A stretch of DNA of 64,000 nt from Uloborus plumipes (lineage: Eukaryota > Arthropoda > Arachnida > Araneae > Uloboridae), in the NCBI GenBank assembly GCA_038373865.1, contig JAXGGA010006514.1, forward strand, positions 1 to 64,000, written 5' to 3'. The notes under the pieces were generated by a model that was not told where the DNA came from, searched no databases, and worked only from the letters and a program-made list of their open reading frames with translations. Shown piece after piece: positions 44,220 to 56,734 of this stretch. Both the position numbers and the translations under genes were made by a program. Numbering within the stretch: the stretch's first letter is position 1; every line of letters begins with the position of its first letter.

Positions 44220-45597
44220 CTAGCTGTGGGGCCCGGCGTTGCACGGGCTTTAAAGTAGTGATGAAAATTTAAATAAACTACTCGCCGTCAAGGCGGTATA
44301 TAATGATATATAACCGCCAAGGCAGCTCACCTTTAAAGTAGCGCGGAAAGTTTCAGTAATGATATATAACCACCAAGGCAGCTCGCCTTTAAAGTAGAAA
44401 GGAAAGTTTCAGCAAACTACTCGCCGCCAAGGCGGCTCGCCTTTAAAGTAGTAAGGAAACTTAAAACAAATTACTCGCCGCCAAGGCGGCTCGCATTTAA
44501 AGGAGGGAGGAAAGTTTTAGCGAAACCGGTTTCAAAAAACTACTCCCAGCTAAAGCGGCTCGCTAAAAAACTTTCCCGCATAAAAAAAGTCAATTGCATT
44601 ATTTGCACATGCTTCCTCAGGAATAAAAACAATGTCAAGTAGCACATATTTAACACTCTCCCTAATAAACAAATACAATTCCCTACCAAAAACAAATATT
44701 TCCAAACCGCTCTCTTCCTGTAACATTAATTACAAAATTCCAAACAAAAAAGTTGTTTTAATATTCAGATCGCAGCCAAAAAAAAAATCCCTGCTAAAAT
44801 CATGAATTACAATTTAATTTGAAACACATTTTCAAAATGGTACCAGAAAAAAAATATAAGCCATTAAGTATGCAGGAATTCAAGTGAAACACGGACGATC
44901 GCATTATTTGCCTTGTTGAAACGCCGTAAAATGAAATGCTTTTAAGAAACGAAATGAAGAAAAGGACACCAACAATGAATTTAAAAGATGTCGCCATAGC
45001 AACGCAATAAATCTTTAATAGTTTGATCAGGAAAGAGGTTTTCGAACTCAAAGTTCAAATGCTTGTAACTTTTTTTCTAGTGGAGATAAAAGCTTGGTTC
45101 TTCGACTGTAAGTCGAATCAATTCTGGGGTTAAAAATATCGCTCTATCCAATGGCGTAAAAATCAAAACTGTGGAATAATTAGTTTATTTTTTATTGATG
45201 GTTTTAATGAACCAAGTATTGCAAGAAATCGGGTGAAGCCTTGCAAAAGGCAAGTTTAAAATTGAATAACTCGTGCTGTGTTTAAGTTAGAGAATCTTAA
45301 CATACTGCATAGGACGGACAAAATTTTTCTGCTTCCAACGATATATAACATTAATATGTGCAAGTAATTTTTAACCCCAGTATTCGGCGATTTATGAGAA
45401 AACTGCCTTGAATTCGAATAAAAAACGAATCGCTTATCGAATCTTTTCAAACTATAGCTTTTCTTAACTTTCTGGATAAATGGACTATTCAACACAAAAA
45501 GAATTTTTTAAATCGAACCAGTAGTTCCTGAGATTAGCGCGTTCAAACAAACAAACAATCAAACTCTACAGCTTTATATATTAGTAAAGATTAGAAT
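44220..45597 (-). repeat. RTE-like or SINE-like interspersed repeat, long copy, with 54-bp tandem units
   Basis: The end at 44220 reads ACTAGCTGTGGGGCCCGGCG. The other end, on the minus strand, reads ACTAATATATAAAGCTGTAG followed by GTTTGTTTGTTTGAACGCG, a signature of a repeat common in arthropods. The copy at 4149-4640 covers only the first part. About five tandem units of about 54 bp (GAGGAAAGTTT…ACTACTCGCCGCCAAGGCGG) occupy 44250-44570. A lone PIF-like MITE end (GCAGGAATTCAAGTGAAACA) is at 44872. No RT was recognised. Confidence 0.65.
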
Positions 45598-46594
45598 ATA
45601 AATTGAACATGTTTTAAATTGTATGTTTTGAATAACAAATTTGAAATATGTCATCTTTGTTTTATTGCCTTATGTTTGCATCCAAAGAAAATTATTGCTT
45701 AAACTATTAACTATCAAAACCATTATTATAATTGTTGACTACAGGTGAAAAATATTTAGTTTGAAACTTGTAGAGGAGGGGACCACTAATCATAAGAAAT
45801 AATAAGCCAAGCAGATTTTTTCAAAATATTTGCAAAATATGTGTTTTTTTGGGTGCATAAAAACCCAGCTAGCCAAGGATAATTAAAAAAATATATTCAT
45901 TTAAAAATTTAAATAATTCCTTACCGATCTTTTTAAAGCTTGAATCAATAAATAGTCTACTACTCAGTACATTCAAAATGAATAAAGCAACATCCTACAT
46001 ATAATGCAGCACTTTCCTTTTGTGAAGTAACAGGTTGATCTTGATTAGTTTCAAATTGATGACTGGCCGACTAAAATTATTGCTAAAGCTTAAAATATTG
46101 AGCTAGTGTATGTGGTATTCTTTTAAATATGTAAATTAGTACGATTTTCTACCTACAACAATTGACAACCTTATTAAGAACATAAATAGCATGCATTACA
46201 ACAAGAGGTGCGTAATTAGTTTGATTCAGGAAACGATAATGAAACTGCAGTCTCTGGATATCCTACTAAGCTTTTCAGTATTTGTTGTAGTTTACCATAA
46301 ATATAACTTACAGCATATTATCATCGCATTTATTTTCACTTGAGTCTACCATGTTTGTCGACTGCCCCATTGTTGGTGTGCTAAATTTAAATTAGCTAAC
46401 ACTCTGTTGGGGCTAGTTCATTCCGATGATCACAGAAAAAAACAGGTGAAACTGCAGTCTATGGATTCTTAAGCGGTTTGACATTTGCTTATATTCAAAC
46501 AGGGTTACAAGAATGAATGAAGTTCAAGCAGTATTTTTTTTTAGAAAATTACAGCAGTATTAATTGTTACTATCTAAAAATGACTGTTGGGCAA

Positions 46595-46628
46595 CGCCAA
46601 ATCAAGCAAAAGGTAGCTTGATTTGGCG
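46595..46628. repeat. Perfect 13-bp stem hairpin, 8-nt loop
   Basis: CGCCAAATCAAGC, then AAAAGGTA, then GCTTGATTTGGCG. No adjacent coding or terminator context. It may be a remnant of a small foldback. Confidence 0.8.
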
Positions 46629-47303
46629 ACGCATCTCTTTTTGGCAATTACACAAACAAAATGATTTTACTTTATCAGACAAAGAGACTTTTGCAGTATT
46701 TGGTAGAATTTTGTCATAAAGAAAATTAAAACACAAAACAATTTCTTACTTACTTTATTTATAGTCAGCCTTTGTTCTTGTTCATTTTGTCAAAAGATTC
46801 ATCACAATAAAAAGCACTTTCAAAGCTGCTGCCTAACTTTGTTTTGTGTTCAATGACTCCTGAACTTAAATGGTTTATTGCACAACTTTTTTACTGCACA
46901 GCACACCAGAGCTTAAATGTTTTATTTCAGGAGTTTTTAATGTTTTGTTTCAATGATTTTTTAAGTGTTATTACGCAGTAAAGAAATTAAATTAATTTTA
47001 CTTTCAGTGAAATTTCAGTTTGGAAATATAGACGCCCAATATGTCTCATAAAGAACTAGTAAATCATTGAATCAGTCAATGTTAAAAATAACTAAGAGAA
47101 AGCAGTTCGTAACAAGTAATCTGGCTATAGAAAAATTATGTTCTTGGAAATGAGTTTGCTCCACCAGCATTGAAATTTGAATCAAAACATTTTCCACTAA
47201 TTAGTAGAATTCCACCATTTTTAGCCCCAAGATTTGTAGAACTCCCCAAAACACTTTTCAGCCTTTTTTTGTTGTTGAGAAATCACACATTAGAAATGTG
47301 TAA

Positions 47304-47404
47304 CAACAATTCTCTTACTCGCAATTCTACAATTCTCTTACTTAATATCTACAATTCTCTTACTATGTTGTAGTTACTACTTCTCAAAGTAGTAACTACA
47401 ACAT
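47304..47404. repeat. ACAATTCTCTTACT tandem units followed by a perfect 18-bp stem hairpin
   Basis: Three to four units of ACAATTCTCTTACT or variants lead into ATGTTGTAGTTACTACTT (47365-47382), a 4-nt loop and its exact reverse complement (47387-47404). Non-coding. Confidence 0.8.
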
Positions 47405-47650
47405 TAGTATTATAAACTAACAATTTTTGGTTCTGGACCAAGTAGGTTGCACATGAGCCGCAAAAGAAGTTAAGTTTTAAGAGAAAAAGAAAAACTGAAG
47501 AAAAAATACTTACACATTGCTGTAACCAGACGATAAACTATATGAATACCAAAGTTATCATCTTTACACTAGCAAAATTAGGCAATATCTCATTCAAATG
47601 TTGGAATTTAGCGTAATCAGTTTAGCTCATTTGTTATGTTTTATCCTCAG

Positions 47651-47853
47651 CGAACATGCAATCCTTCAGAAAAAAGAAGAAAAAAGGAACTGAGCCTCAC
47701 ACATGCAAACATGGTAGAGATAATACACATAGCACTAGAAACCATAAGAAAAAAAACTATCCCTTTAGACCAGTTAGCATGAATACATACTTATTTGCAG
47801 AGAATGACTGGCCCACTCAAAGTGTTAGTTATATGTTTCTACATAAGCTTTAA
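47651..47853 (+). CDS. Weak exon candidate, unidentified
   Basis: After TTTTATCCTCAG (acceptor-like, ending 47650) an open frame with ATG at 47656 runs 65 codons to TAA. It includes a basic start (MQSFRKKKKKG) and NYPFRPVSMNTYLFAENDW. There is no recognised domain, polyadenylation signal or second exon. It could equally be chance. Confidence 0.2.
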
Positions 47854-48005
47854 AACATTTTTGCACCCATGTTATTTATTTTTCATAGAGAAAAAAAATC
47901 CTCTTTAACAAATGACTACAATTTAGTATTTAAAATATTAAACTGATCTTGCATCTAGCTGAAGTTAAGAAAATCGAAATGAAAAGCATTGCTGAAAGTT
48001 TATAC

Positions 48006-48038
<33 letters not shown>

Positions 48039-48441
48039 AGATAAAGATATTAGTAGTAATTTTACCATGCAAACATAAAATGGCTGGGAACTTTCAAACT
48101 ACTGAGGTTTATTTCCTGGTTGACGGAATCAGTTTTTAAAGTCTAAGATCAACAAGTCATCAATGCCCTTGAATGCTACATACACATTGAAAAGCATTGT
48201 AACTCTTTGCATCAGGCAGTTTTGGGCCTATTAATTACCTATAAGATTAAAATGAATAAATTATGGCATAGAATCAAATTAACAAAAAAAAAAAAAAAAG
48301 ACTAAATCCATATCTAATACTGATTGCAAAAAACTATTAAGGAACCGGGCAGTGTCCTGTTATGCTGGCTCCTTTTGTATAAATTTCTTGAAGGTAAAAT
48401 ATTTGATACCTTTTTTATAGGAACACTTTTTTATATATCTA

Positions 48442-49319
48442 CAATCAATTCTGGATAACTGGAATTGAAAGGGACCAAAAAAAACTTCGAGTTATCGGAA
48501 GTTCGACTTATCCTTAGTTTCGATTTCCAACACTTTAATAACAAAAACTTAGAATGTTCAATTTATGTATAGATATCTGACAAGTTAAATTAATTAAAAT
48601 GTACACTATTTGAATTAAAACGTAAAGAAAAAAAGAAAAAGAAATCTTTCTTTTTGTACATATTTCATTCTTGTAGGACAATCCGTCATTTTAAGCTGCA
48701 TTGAGCATAGTTTTGTAATTTAGAGAACGGTAAATATTACAGCTTTTTCAAACATCGTTCTGCCTAGGCAACACAGATTCATTTTCTTCCTTAGTTTGTT
48801 TGTCCTCTTCGTCGCAAACCTCAGAGTTTTAATCACATTTCTCAAATTCACATTAAAGGAATTTTTTTTATCAACTACTTTAAAAGTCGATTGTTTTTAA
48901 TTTAATAATGACTATGCCACTGTCACGTTTCATTGAAGGTTGAAGAAGCAAAACTTTTGGAAAAATCAAATTCCTTACAAACGCAATAAGTACAAACAAT
49001 ATAGAAGAGCCACCACAGGTGTTATTCCCTTATTACACATTGCTTCATCAGATTTTCTTTTGACTTCAGATTTTTCTCTGAATGAATCCATACAAGAGAG
49101 GAATAAATAAAATTTCATGCTCTCACTTGAAGATTTTTTCTGATTTTTAACTATCAAATGTTTAGTCGCATCAAAAAAACTTTGAGTTAAGGGAAGTAAA
49201 CTTCGAGATATAGAGGAAAATCAACATAGAATTGTAGACAAAGGGGTCAGGACCTAATAAAAAATTCGAGTTATAGTAATATTCGAGTTATCAGACTTCG
49301 AGTTATCGCGAATTGACTG
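48442..49319. mobile_element. Tigger/pogo-like TIR element, 878 bp
   Basis: The left end CAATCAATTCTGGATAACTG and right end CGAGTTATCGCGAATTGACTG are imperfect inverses. TA lies on both sides (48440-48441 and 49320-49321). Subterminal TTCGAGTTATC copies occur on both sides. The interior has only short ORFs, and no transposase was recognised. Confidence 0.78.
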
Positions 49320-49321
49320 TA

Positions 49322-50147
49322 TATATATCTATATATTTTGAATTATTATATAATGTTTTACAGGTGTAGAGTTACATACACCTTTTCACCAATCAAGGTA
49401 GATTTGTCCTGAGAGTACATAGGGTAAGAGCAGTTTTATAAGAATTGATACAAATAAACAAAGTAATATGACATTTCCCAGTGCCATTGTTTGACTGACA
49501 TAAAAAAAAAAGACTGAGAATAGCACCATTTTAACTAAAAGGATCTAGAGGAACGAAATGATTTGGACTTTTGCGATTTCACTTGAAATTGAAATTAAAA
49601 CTCCATCTTTAAAAAACAAATAGCATCCTCTGAAAGAAGAGCATGGATTTGGTTGAAATGCTATTGAGTTTTGAAGAAACAAAAATTCTTCAACTAATCT
49701 CTAGGGATTGCAAATAGAAGAACCCATGACACAAGGAAATTCTCAAAGTGACAAACGATGGTTACAAAACCTTTTTTGTTTACCTTCCCCATCAATTCTC
49801 ATTAAATTAAGTAAAGTATTTCCAACTTGGACCTATTTAAAAGTCTGGTCAGTGAAATTAGCTCTGTGATCATGTACAGATTTTGTAGAGTCAAAATCTT
49901 GCCTATTTTAAGTTGCAAATGAATTTTACTGGTAACAATAGAAGGTACATTAGTAATTACATTTTCAGTCTTAAGCAGGGTTGCAGAGTTGGAGTAGAAC
50001 TGATTTTGGGATAAAAGAGCCAGAATTTGAGTTGGTCATTGTTCAATTAAGCCCGAAAGTTTGAAAGGGCTTAGGAGTCAGGCTGATTTAGGGACAAAGA
50101 AGTCAGAGTCTAATACTCTAAAATTCCAGGAATCAGAGTGAGTCATT
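49322..50147. other. No gene recognised; GGAGTCAG-type degenerate repeat at its end
   Basis: From about 49978 to 50145 the DNA contains loose repeats of GGAGTCAG, AGAGTTGGAGT and GTCAGAGTC, a common low-complexity repeat type. It borders the CR1 5' end. Confidence 0.45.
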
Positions 50148-50570
50148 TGATCCGGCCGCTAGAGGGCGCCAGTGTTGCAGGGGAGATTTTTGCTGCTCTG
50201 AGCTAAGTGATATTTTTAATGTAAATTGTTTGTTTTTATTGTATCAGTTTTGGTATTTTTATTGTATTTCAGCATATAATTTAGTATTTCTGTGCATTGA
50301 GACTTATTTTTGCTTTACTTGCATTCTTAAAGTGTTTTTCAATTTTTTGAGCTAAGCCTAAAATGTGGTGATTCCTTTGTTGTTAGGCCTGTGTTCTTTG
50401 TTGGGTGTAGCAATTTAGTTTATTTTTATTTACTACTGACTTAGTTATCTGCATTCTTTGTATCTTTAACTCATAATGATTTCTTATTTTAATTATTAGT
50501 AGTTACTCTTAAAATTTTGCACTTTTGTCTTTTTGTATTGCTTTTGTATAAGTGGATCATTCGAGTTAGT

Positions 50571-51410
50571 ATGGGTGTTATATGCATTTTGAAAGAGGTT
50601 AAGAATGGGAAGGGGAGCAGGTGGATTTCTTGCGACCTTTGTCAGATGTTCTGCCTGTATGAGGGAAAAGAGGAGTCCATTTCTGAGGATGATTTCACTT
50701 GCACTAAGTGTGCTGAGCTCCTGGACTTAAAAAATAGGATGACCATTTTGCAGGCCCAAATAGCCTCAGGTTGTGGGACAGAGGAGGTAAACAATTCAGA
50801 TGGAAAGGGGGAAGTTATTAAAAAGGATGTGGGCATTAGCTGTGAGTTAGTTAGTGGGATTATTCCAGAGGTGAAGGGGGAAGTTAGCAGTAAGGAGACA
50901 GACTGGGAGACGAAGGGAGTAATATTGGGGGATTCTATGGTGCGTGAGGTGGGAAATTCAATCGGGAGGGTAAAACGTAAGGTGGCTAAGTGTTGTTTAC
51001 CAGGGGCTCGGGTGAAGGATGTAAATAAGGTTGCAGAGAAGAGGGGGACATTTGATAAGGAGGATATGGTCACTTTATGGGTGGGAACGAACGATGTAGG
51101 CCGTAGTAATAATGAGGAATTTAGGAACGAGTGGAATTCCCTGTTGGATAAAGCAACCAACAGTTCGACCAGTGTCCAAGTGGTTGGGTTGCTTCCCAGG
51201 TACGGAGTCAATAGGAGCTGGTTAAACCAGCGGGCTAGGTGCATGAACCTGTTACTCAAAGAAATTTGCCATATGCGCAGTATCAGATTCATCGACGTGT
51301 GGAGTTATTGTAAGCGAGATTGGATTGTTAGGGATGGCCTGCATCTGAGTTCTACAGGGGTTAAAATGGTTAGTGGTTTGGTTTTGGAGTCTTCTGAGTC
51401 AAAAAACTAA
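50571..51410 (+). CDS. CR1 LINE ORF1 protein: PHD-like zinc finger plus SGNH esterase
   Basis: The first ATG of the frame is at 50571, giving about 279 residues; upstream codons are open but lack ATG. Near the N-terminus WISCDLCQMFCLYEG and FTCTKCAELL form a Cys-rich PHD-like finger. A charged linker follows, then an SGNH-hydrolase domain: GVILGDSMVREVG (nucleophile Ser block), CCLPGARVKDV (block II), LWVGTNDVGR (GTND block) and VRDGLHLSSTG (Asp-x-x-His block). Every catalytic block is present, so the frame looks intact. In CR1 elements ORF1 is associated with RNP assembly and possibly lipid or membrane interaction. ORF2 begins within a few bases of its stop. Confidence 0.92.
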   Translation: MGVICILKEVKNGKGSRWISCDLCQMFCLYEGKEESISEDDFTCTKCAELLDLKNRMTILQAQIASGCGTEEVNNSDGKGEVIKKDVGISCELVSGIIPEVKGEVSSKETDWETKGVILGDSMVREVGNSIGRVKRKVAKCCLPGARVKDVNKVAEKRGTFDKEDMVTLWVGTNDVGRSNNEEFRNEWNSLLDKATNSSTSVQVVGLLPRYGVNRSWLNQRARCMNLLLKEICHMRSIRFIDVWSYCKRDWIVRDGLHLSSTGVKMVSGLVLESSESKN

Positions 51411-51412
51411 GT

Positions 51413-54312
51413 TTGAAAGGGGGGCAGGGTTCACGGAGAAGGTTGCAAAAATATGCAAACTATTTGGGTTTAATTAGAAATGGTAATAAGGAGGAAAATA
51501 AGAGTAGTCATTTTAACAATTTTGATTCAAGAAATCGTAAGGGGTTGAATAAAAACAAGTTGAGCATGCTTAAGGTTTTTTATACCAATGCTCGCAGTAT
51601 TAGGAACAAGATGGAAGAATTAAAAAGCATAATCACAAATGAGAATTTGGATGTAATTGGAGTTACCGAGACATGGGCTACCAAAAATGATGATGATTTA
51701 TTGTGTATTCCTGGGTATAATTTGTTTAGACAAGATAGAGTAGGTAAAAGAGGTGGTGGGGTTTTATTTTATGTTAGAGATACTTTAACTTGCAATGAAT
51801 TGGCAATAAATGACAAACCTAATGATATTGACATGGTTTGGCTAGAATTGATGAGCGGTAAGGGTAAAAAATTACGTTTGGGTAACATTTATAGGCCACC
51901 TAATCTAAGCCAGGGTCAAGATGAACAGATGTATCGTATTATTAGAGACATGTCGAGTAAGGGACCGGTAATTATAATGGGGATTTCAATTTTCCGGGCA
52001 TTGATTGGAATAATTCTTACCCCAATAATAGTAGAGAAGAGGAATTTCTAAAAGTAATTGGTGACTGTTTTTTAGATCAAGTTGTTTCTGAGGGAACACG
52101 GCAGGATACTGTTTTGGATCTTGTTTTCTGCAATGTTGAAGGTTCTGTACAGGCATTATGTGTAGGGGAGCATATTGGGGATAGTGACCACAACAGCATT
52201 AGGTTTGGGATTAAGTTTGATATGCACAAAGACAAAAATTTTAGGTTTGTACCTAATTTCAGAAATACTGATTTTGTCGCACTCAGGCAGAGTTTGAAAG
52301 CGGTTTTTTCATCAGGTTTGGACAATAGCGATGTAAATTTGCAGTGGACAGAGTTTAAGGAAAAACTAGCAAAAACAGTTGGAGATTTTGTTCCTTTTAG
52401 GAGAAAAGGGGTAAACACAAAAATTTGGCCCATGTGGTTCACTAGGGAAACTAAGGACGCTCTAAACCGTAAGCAAGCTGCTTTTCGTCGATTAAAAGAA
52501 ACTGGTCACAGCGCAGACAGGCTACAGTATTGTGAGGCTAGGCGTAGTTTTAAGTATTTGGTACGGTTTCAGAAAAGAGAATTGGAACAAAAGCTGGCAG
52601 ATAATATTGACAGGAATCCAAAGGAGTTTTTTGCATACGCAAATTCTGGGAAAGTTCGAAATAGTCAAATTGGGCCACTAGTAGATGAGCATGGAAATTT
52701 AATTCAGAATGATGGTGATATAGCAAATGTTCTAAATGACTTTTTTTCCAGTGTTTTTAACGATAACTGTATCTCAACAGTTGACACAAGCAAGACACAA
52801 GCTACTACACAGCTTGAGGACTTTGTATTTTCCAGGGAGGACGTATTACTTTATTTGAAAAAAATTAAAACCACAAAAGCTCCGGGACCAGATAATATTT
52901 ATCCAAAAATTCTAGTAGAATGTGCAGAGGAATTAGTTGACGTTATAGTTAATATATTCAATGCTTCGTATAACTCAGGGATAGTGCCAGAGGACTGGAA
53001 ACTAGCTAACATTACACCACTCTTCAAGAAAGGGTCTAGAGGTAATGCAGGAAATTATAGGCCTGTGAGTCTGACTTCAGTGGTTTGTAAAATTTTTGAA
53101 ACATTGATCAAAATTAAGATTATGAATTTCTTAGAAAATAATGGGCTGTTGAGTAGTTTGCAGTATGGTTTCAGAAAAGGTAAATCGTGTGCTACTAATT
53201 TATTACATTTCTACGACAAGGTTACCTTGGCTTTAGATAGCAAAAAATGCGTAGATGTTGTTTACATAGATTTTCAAAAAGCTTTCGATAAGGTACCGCA
53301 TGTAGCACTACTCAGTAAATTAGCTGATACAGGGGTAGGAGGTAAAATTCTAGTTTGGGTTAGGAATTGGCTGACAGGAAGGAAACAAAGAGTAGTTGTT
53401 AGGGGTAACTATTCTAAATGGAGTGAGGTTTTAAGTGGGGTTCCCCAAGGATCAGTTTTAGGTCCCCTTTTGTTTATTATTTTTATGAATGACATTCATG
53501 AAAATGTTTCTGGAAACATGAATTGTTTTGCCGATGATGTCAAACTTATGGGGGTTGTAGAAAATGACGAACAAATAAATCAGCTGCAACAGGATTTGGA
53601 TCATATTACTAAATGGGCAGACAAGTGGGGTATGGCAGTTAATGTTGGGAAATGTCAAGTGCTGCATTTCGGTCATGGAAATAAGCATACAAGCTATTAT
53701 TTACAGGGTTCAGTCATTAGTAGGGCAGATAATGTTATGGATCTAGGTGTCTTAATAAATCAGGATTTCAAGTCTAGTCAACAGTGCAGCATAGCTAGTA
53801 ACAAAGCCAATAGGATGCTTGGGTTTATTAATAGATCTATTTCAAACAAATCTAAGAAGGTTCTTCTGCCTCTATATAGAAGTTTGGTAAGACCTCATTT
53901 GGAGTATGCTGTTCAGTTTTGGTCTCCTTATCTGAAGAAAGACATTAATTTATTGGAAAGGGTACAAAGAAGGGCTACAAGGTTAGTAAATGGGTTTTCT
54001 AATTTAGACTATGATTCCAGACTTAGAATGCTTAATATGTATAGTCTTGAGCGAAGGAGAGCCAGAGGGGACATGATTCAGTTGTTTAAATTTATTAAAA
54101 TGAATGATGTTACGGGGTTAGATTTTCGCACGGAAAGCAGGACAAGGGGTCATTGTTTTAAGCTGTTTAAATCTCAGGCTAATCTTGAAATTCGAAAAAA
54201 TTACTATTTTAGCAGGGTAGTGGGAACTTGGAATAGCTTACCGGAAGAGGCGGTAAAGAGCAATGGAGTAGATGGCTTTAAGAGGGCCATTGATCTTCAT
54301 TGGGGTCTTTAA
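51413..54312 (+). pseudogene. CR1 LINE ORF2 (endonuclease–reverse transcriptase) with one frameshift
   Basis: The frame opens just after the ORF1 stop; its first ATG is at 51566. The APE-type endonuclease shows FYTNARSIRNK, GVTETWA and NIYRPPN. At the G run 51979-51982 one G is missing, so the frame stops at 52051. The neighbouring frame resumes with DFNFPGIDWN, and IGDSDHNS completes the endonuclease. It then runs uninterrupted to 54312 through the reverse transcriptase: GNYRPVSLTS, QYGFRKGKSC, YIDFQKAFDKVPH, SGVPQGSVLGPLLF and NCFADDVKLM with the catalytic FADD intact. The C-terminus ends NSLPEEAV…DLHWGL. Apart from the frameshift the protein looks functional; a sequencing or assembly error in the homopolymer cannot be excluded. 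Confidence 0.93.
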
Positions 54313-54363
54313 TTTGACTAGGATCAGCCAAGTTGGGCCCAGAGCCTGTTGCTGGTCGCCACA

Positions 54364-54381
54364 TTTGTATTTGTATTTGTA
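54364..54381 (+). repeat. 3'-terminal TTTGTA repeat of the CR1 element
   Basis: Three exact TTTGTA units end the element. The truncated copy at 33598-33609 has two. This is the expected CR1 tail. Confidence 0.88.
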
Positions 54382-54384
54382 TTA

Positions 54385-56734
54385 TTTAACTACCAGTTAT
54401 ATTTTCATTTATTTAACTATATATATTAAAACAACCACGAAAATTTCATAATTTTAAGTTGCGTTCTTTAATTCATGAGAGTTTGCTCTTGCTAAATAAC
54501 AGAGCAAACTAAATTTAGATGATTAAAGCAATTTATCATGATACTTATTATGAGGAATGGGTGATAATGATGAAATATGCTTACCGGGGTGTTCTAACCG
54601 ATTGAGAGAGAAAAGCTGCGTTACTGCATTTAGCCCTTAAGAATACGGTGAAATATGTTTTCGACTTTCAGTATTGAATTGAACTATTACAAACGATATA
54701 AGTCTTGAAATATTAGGTATTAAGGGGGCGTTTTTAAATAATCACAAATTTTATTTTGGTGCAGTAAAGTTACACTTCAGCTCAAACTAAATTCAGGAGC
54801 GATGTAGCCCGTGGGGGCTAATGCTTAGTGTACCCATCTCAGTTTTCGTATCTTTGACATGCAAGGCAGACAAACGCGGGATCCCCAGGGTTTAGCTCTC
54901 GCGTGGTACTTAAGCAACCGTATTTATTTATTTATTTATTTTTTGGCGTTTTTAACATTTTAAATAGGGCATGTTTCGTGAGATATCAGATGTTCGAAAA
55001 TCAGATCTGATAATTTCTTTAAGAACGAGGAAGATGATGATGCACAGCGACATATTTGTAAACAGGGCACGGCCGTATTTAAGGGGTGGGTTTTAAGGGT
55101 TCAAACCACCTCCGAAAATTTGAAAAACTATTCCAAAAAATGCTTTTGAATATCTTTTTTCGATAAAAAATAATATTATTACTTTTTATTTTTTATTTTC
55201 TTATTTACTTTTCAATTTCATTCGAAAAATAAATTATCTTTAGGGAATGACAGTACAAATTAATTGATTTAGCTGCAGTACTTATCTTAACCCTACACTG
55301 CATGATTTTTTATTTTTCGTAGAAAAAAATATATGTGTTTGTCAATGTAATAAGAAAACATGGAAAAATATTTAAAAAAATGTAACTCTAATTTTTCACC
55401 CCTTTCTAATTAAAAATAGTTTTGTTGCCAAATGGCTACACCATGCATTCAACAGATAAAAATGATTTTAAATGATAGTCTTGAAATTAGTTCTTTTTTG
55501 TAAAAAAATAGAGGAATTGAACATTTGGTGCACTGTACGCTTGTAATCCTTTACATTTTGACATTTTACATTATTTTTTATATGTACTTGTACTTTCCGA
55601 TGATCAATTCTGTCAAATCTGATGTCTTTTGGAGGCTCTCTCGCGCAAGCTTTCTTTCTTTTCTCTTTTTTTTTTTTGGTTTGTAACTAGTTCCTCTGTA
55701 GCTAATGGTCTCTTTTTAATACGCTTTTATTAATTTCACATGTGGGTTTGTTTGTATGTATGTATGTATGTAACTCTGAACAAAATATAAAATTTACGTT
55801 CTTTGCAAATATAAAAGTAATATATTTAATATTATTTTTAATACTAAAAGCTAAACTGTATTGCATATTGATGTATTATAAGTACATGTAAACTTAAGTG
55901 CGGATATTCAGTAGTTTTGAAAATCAGAGGGAAACCCGTGATGATCACAGCGCATTCCAATGTAAAAGCGTATTTTTTAGGGGTTTTTTTTTTTTTTTCA
56001 AAACTATATTTTAAAATTATTAATGACTTTACTTGTACGTGTAAGCACAACGTTTGTGCTAACTGAAATCTAAAATGAACATGTTTTGAAGGCTTTTCCG
56101 TATTGATTTTTTGTTTGTTCACTCTGTTGAACATCAACTAAGCAGTGATAATTGCGAGGTCTTATAAACGGTAGAACAGCCGAAAGTACCACTTTTGGGT
56201 CCGCATGATTATATTATACCTTCCAAAAAGAGAAAGAAGCTAGCGCGAAACATAAACAAAGCACATACTTTATGAACTATAGAGATGAATAGAAGTGTTC
56301 TCTGGATGCTTACTGCATAATGTTGCCAAATGGCTACAAACGTGTATTATGTCTTAGATTTTTTCCAAATAATTATTTTGATGTAAAACGTATATTAAAC
56401 GAAAGACAAATGTTTGTTTTATTCATGTTATTTTTTTAAAAGAAGAAGAAAAATATTTCATTGTAAAAAATAATTTCAAAACATGGTAGTTTGAGTGATT
56501 TTAAAAGCAATCCATATGGATTCATTTAAGAGCATGTAACAGACCAGTGCTACCATGTATGCAGGATAAATGGTGATAATTGCTTTAAATATACTCAATA
56601 CTTGCTTTTTATGCATTGATCTGCCTTATACCTACATTCTGCTATTCATAAGGAGGACAAATTGTCCATGTTGCCAATTGGCAACACCATGCAGTGTAGG
56701 GTTAATTGAAGTTGAAGCAAACATAATCGCCAAG
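54385..56734. other. No gene recognised; includes one intact interspersed repeat (55738-55890)
   Basis: The segment 55738-55890 (TGTGGGTTTGTTTGTATGTA … TGATGTATTATAAGTAC) is the uninterrupted comparator for the copies at 15787 and 24207. A lone hAT-like end CAGGGCACGGCCGTATTTAA is at about 55065. The 54800-54925 stretch is locally GC-richer, without identifiable features. TTGCCAAATGGCTACACCATGCA-like blocks recur near 55427, 56320 and 56670. Confidence 0.45.

Larger units (their letters stand above)
45598..48441. other. No gene recognised; two perfect hairpins
   Basis: AT-rich, with A runs near 48006-48030 and 48284-48299. The hairpins at 46595-46628 and 47365-47404 and a weak exon candidate at 47651 are listed separately. 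Short direct similarity GAAACTGCAGTCT(C/A)TGGAT occurs at about 46240 and 46448. Confidence 0.5.
50148..54384 (+). mobile_element. CR1-type LINE, nearly full length
   Basis: The element starts near GATCCGGCCGCTAGAGGGCG and has about 0.42 kb of 5' UTR. ORF1 (PHD-like finger plus esterase), ORF2 (endonuclease plus reverse transcriptase) and a short 3' UTR follow, ending in three TTTGTA units. CR1 elements typically end in short tandem repeats in place of poly-A. A single 1-nt deletion in ORF2 separates this copy from an intact one. No target duplication was identified, and the 5' boundary is approximate. A truncated relative is at 33281-33609. Confidence 0.93.

Noticed and set aside
47656..47853. 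Confident gene call
   Set aside because: Only a weak acceptor and an open frame of 65 codons are present; kept as a low-confidence exon candidate only.
50642..51292. Minus-strand ORF of 216 codons over CR1 ORF1
   Set aside because: It is antisense to a clearly recognisable LINE ORF1 and has no motif of its own.
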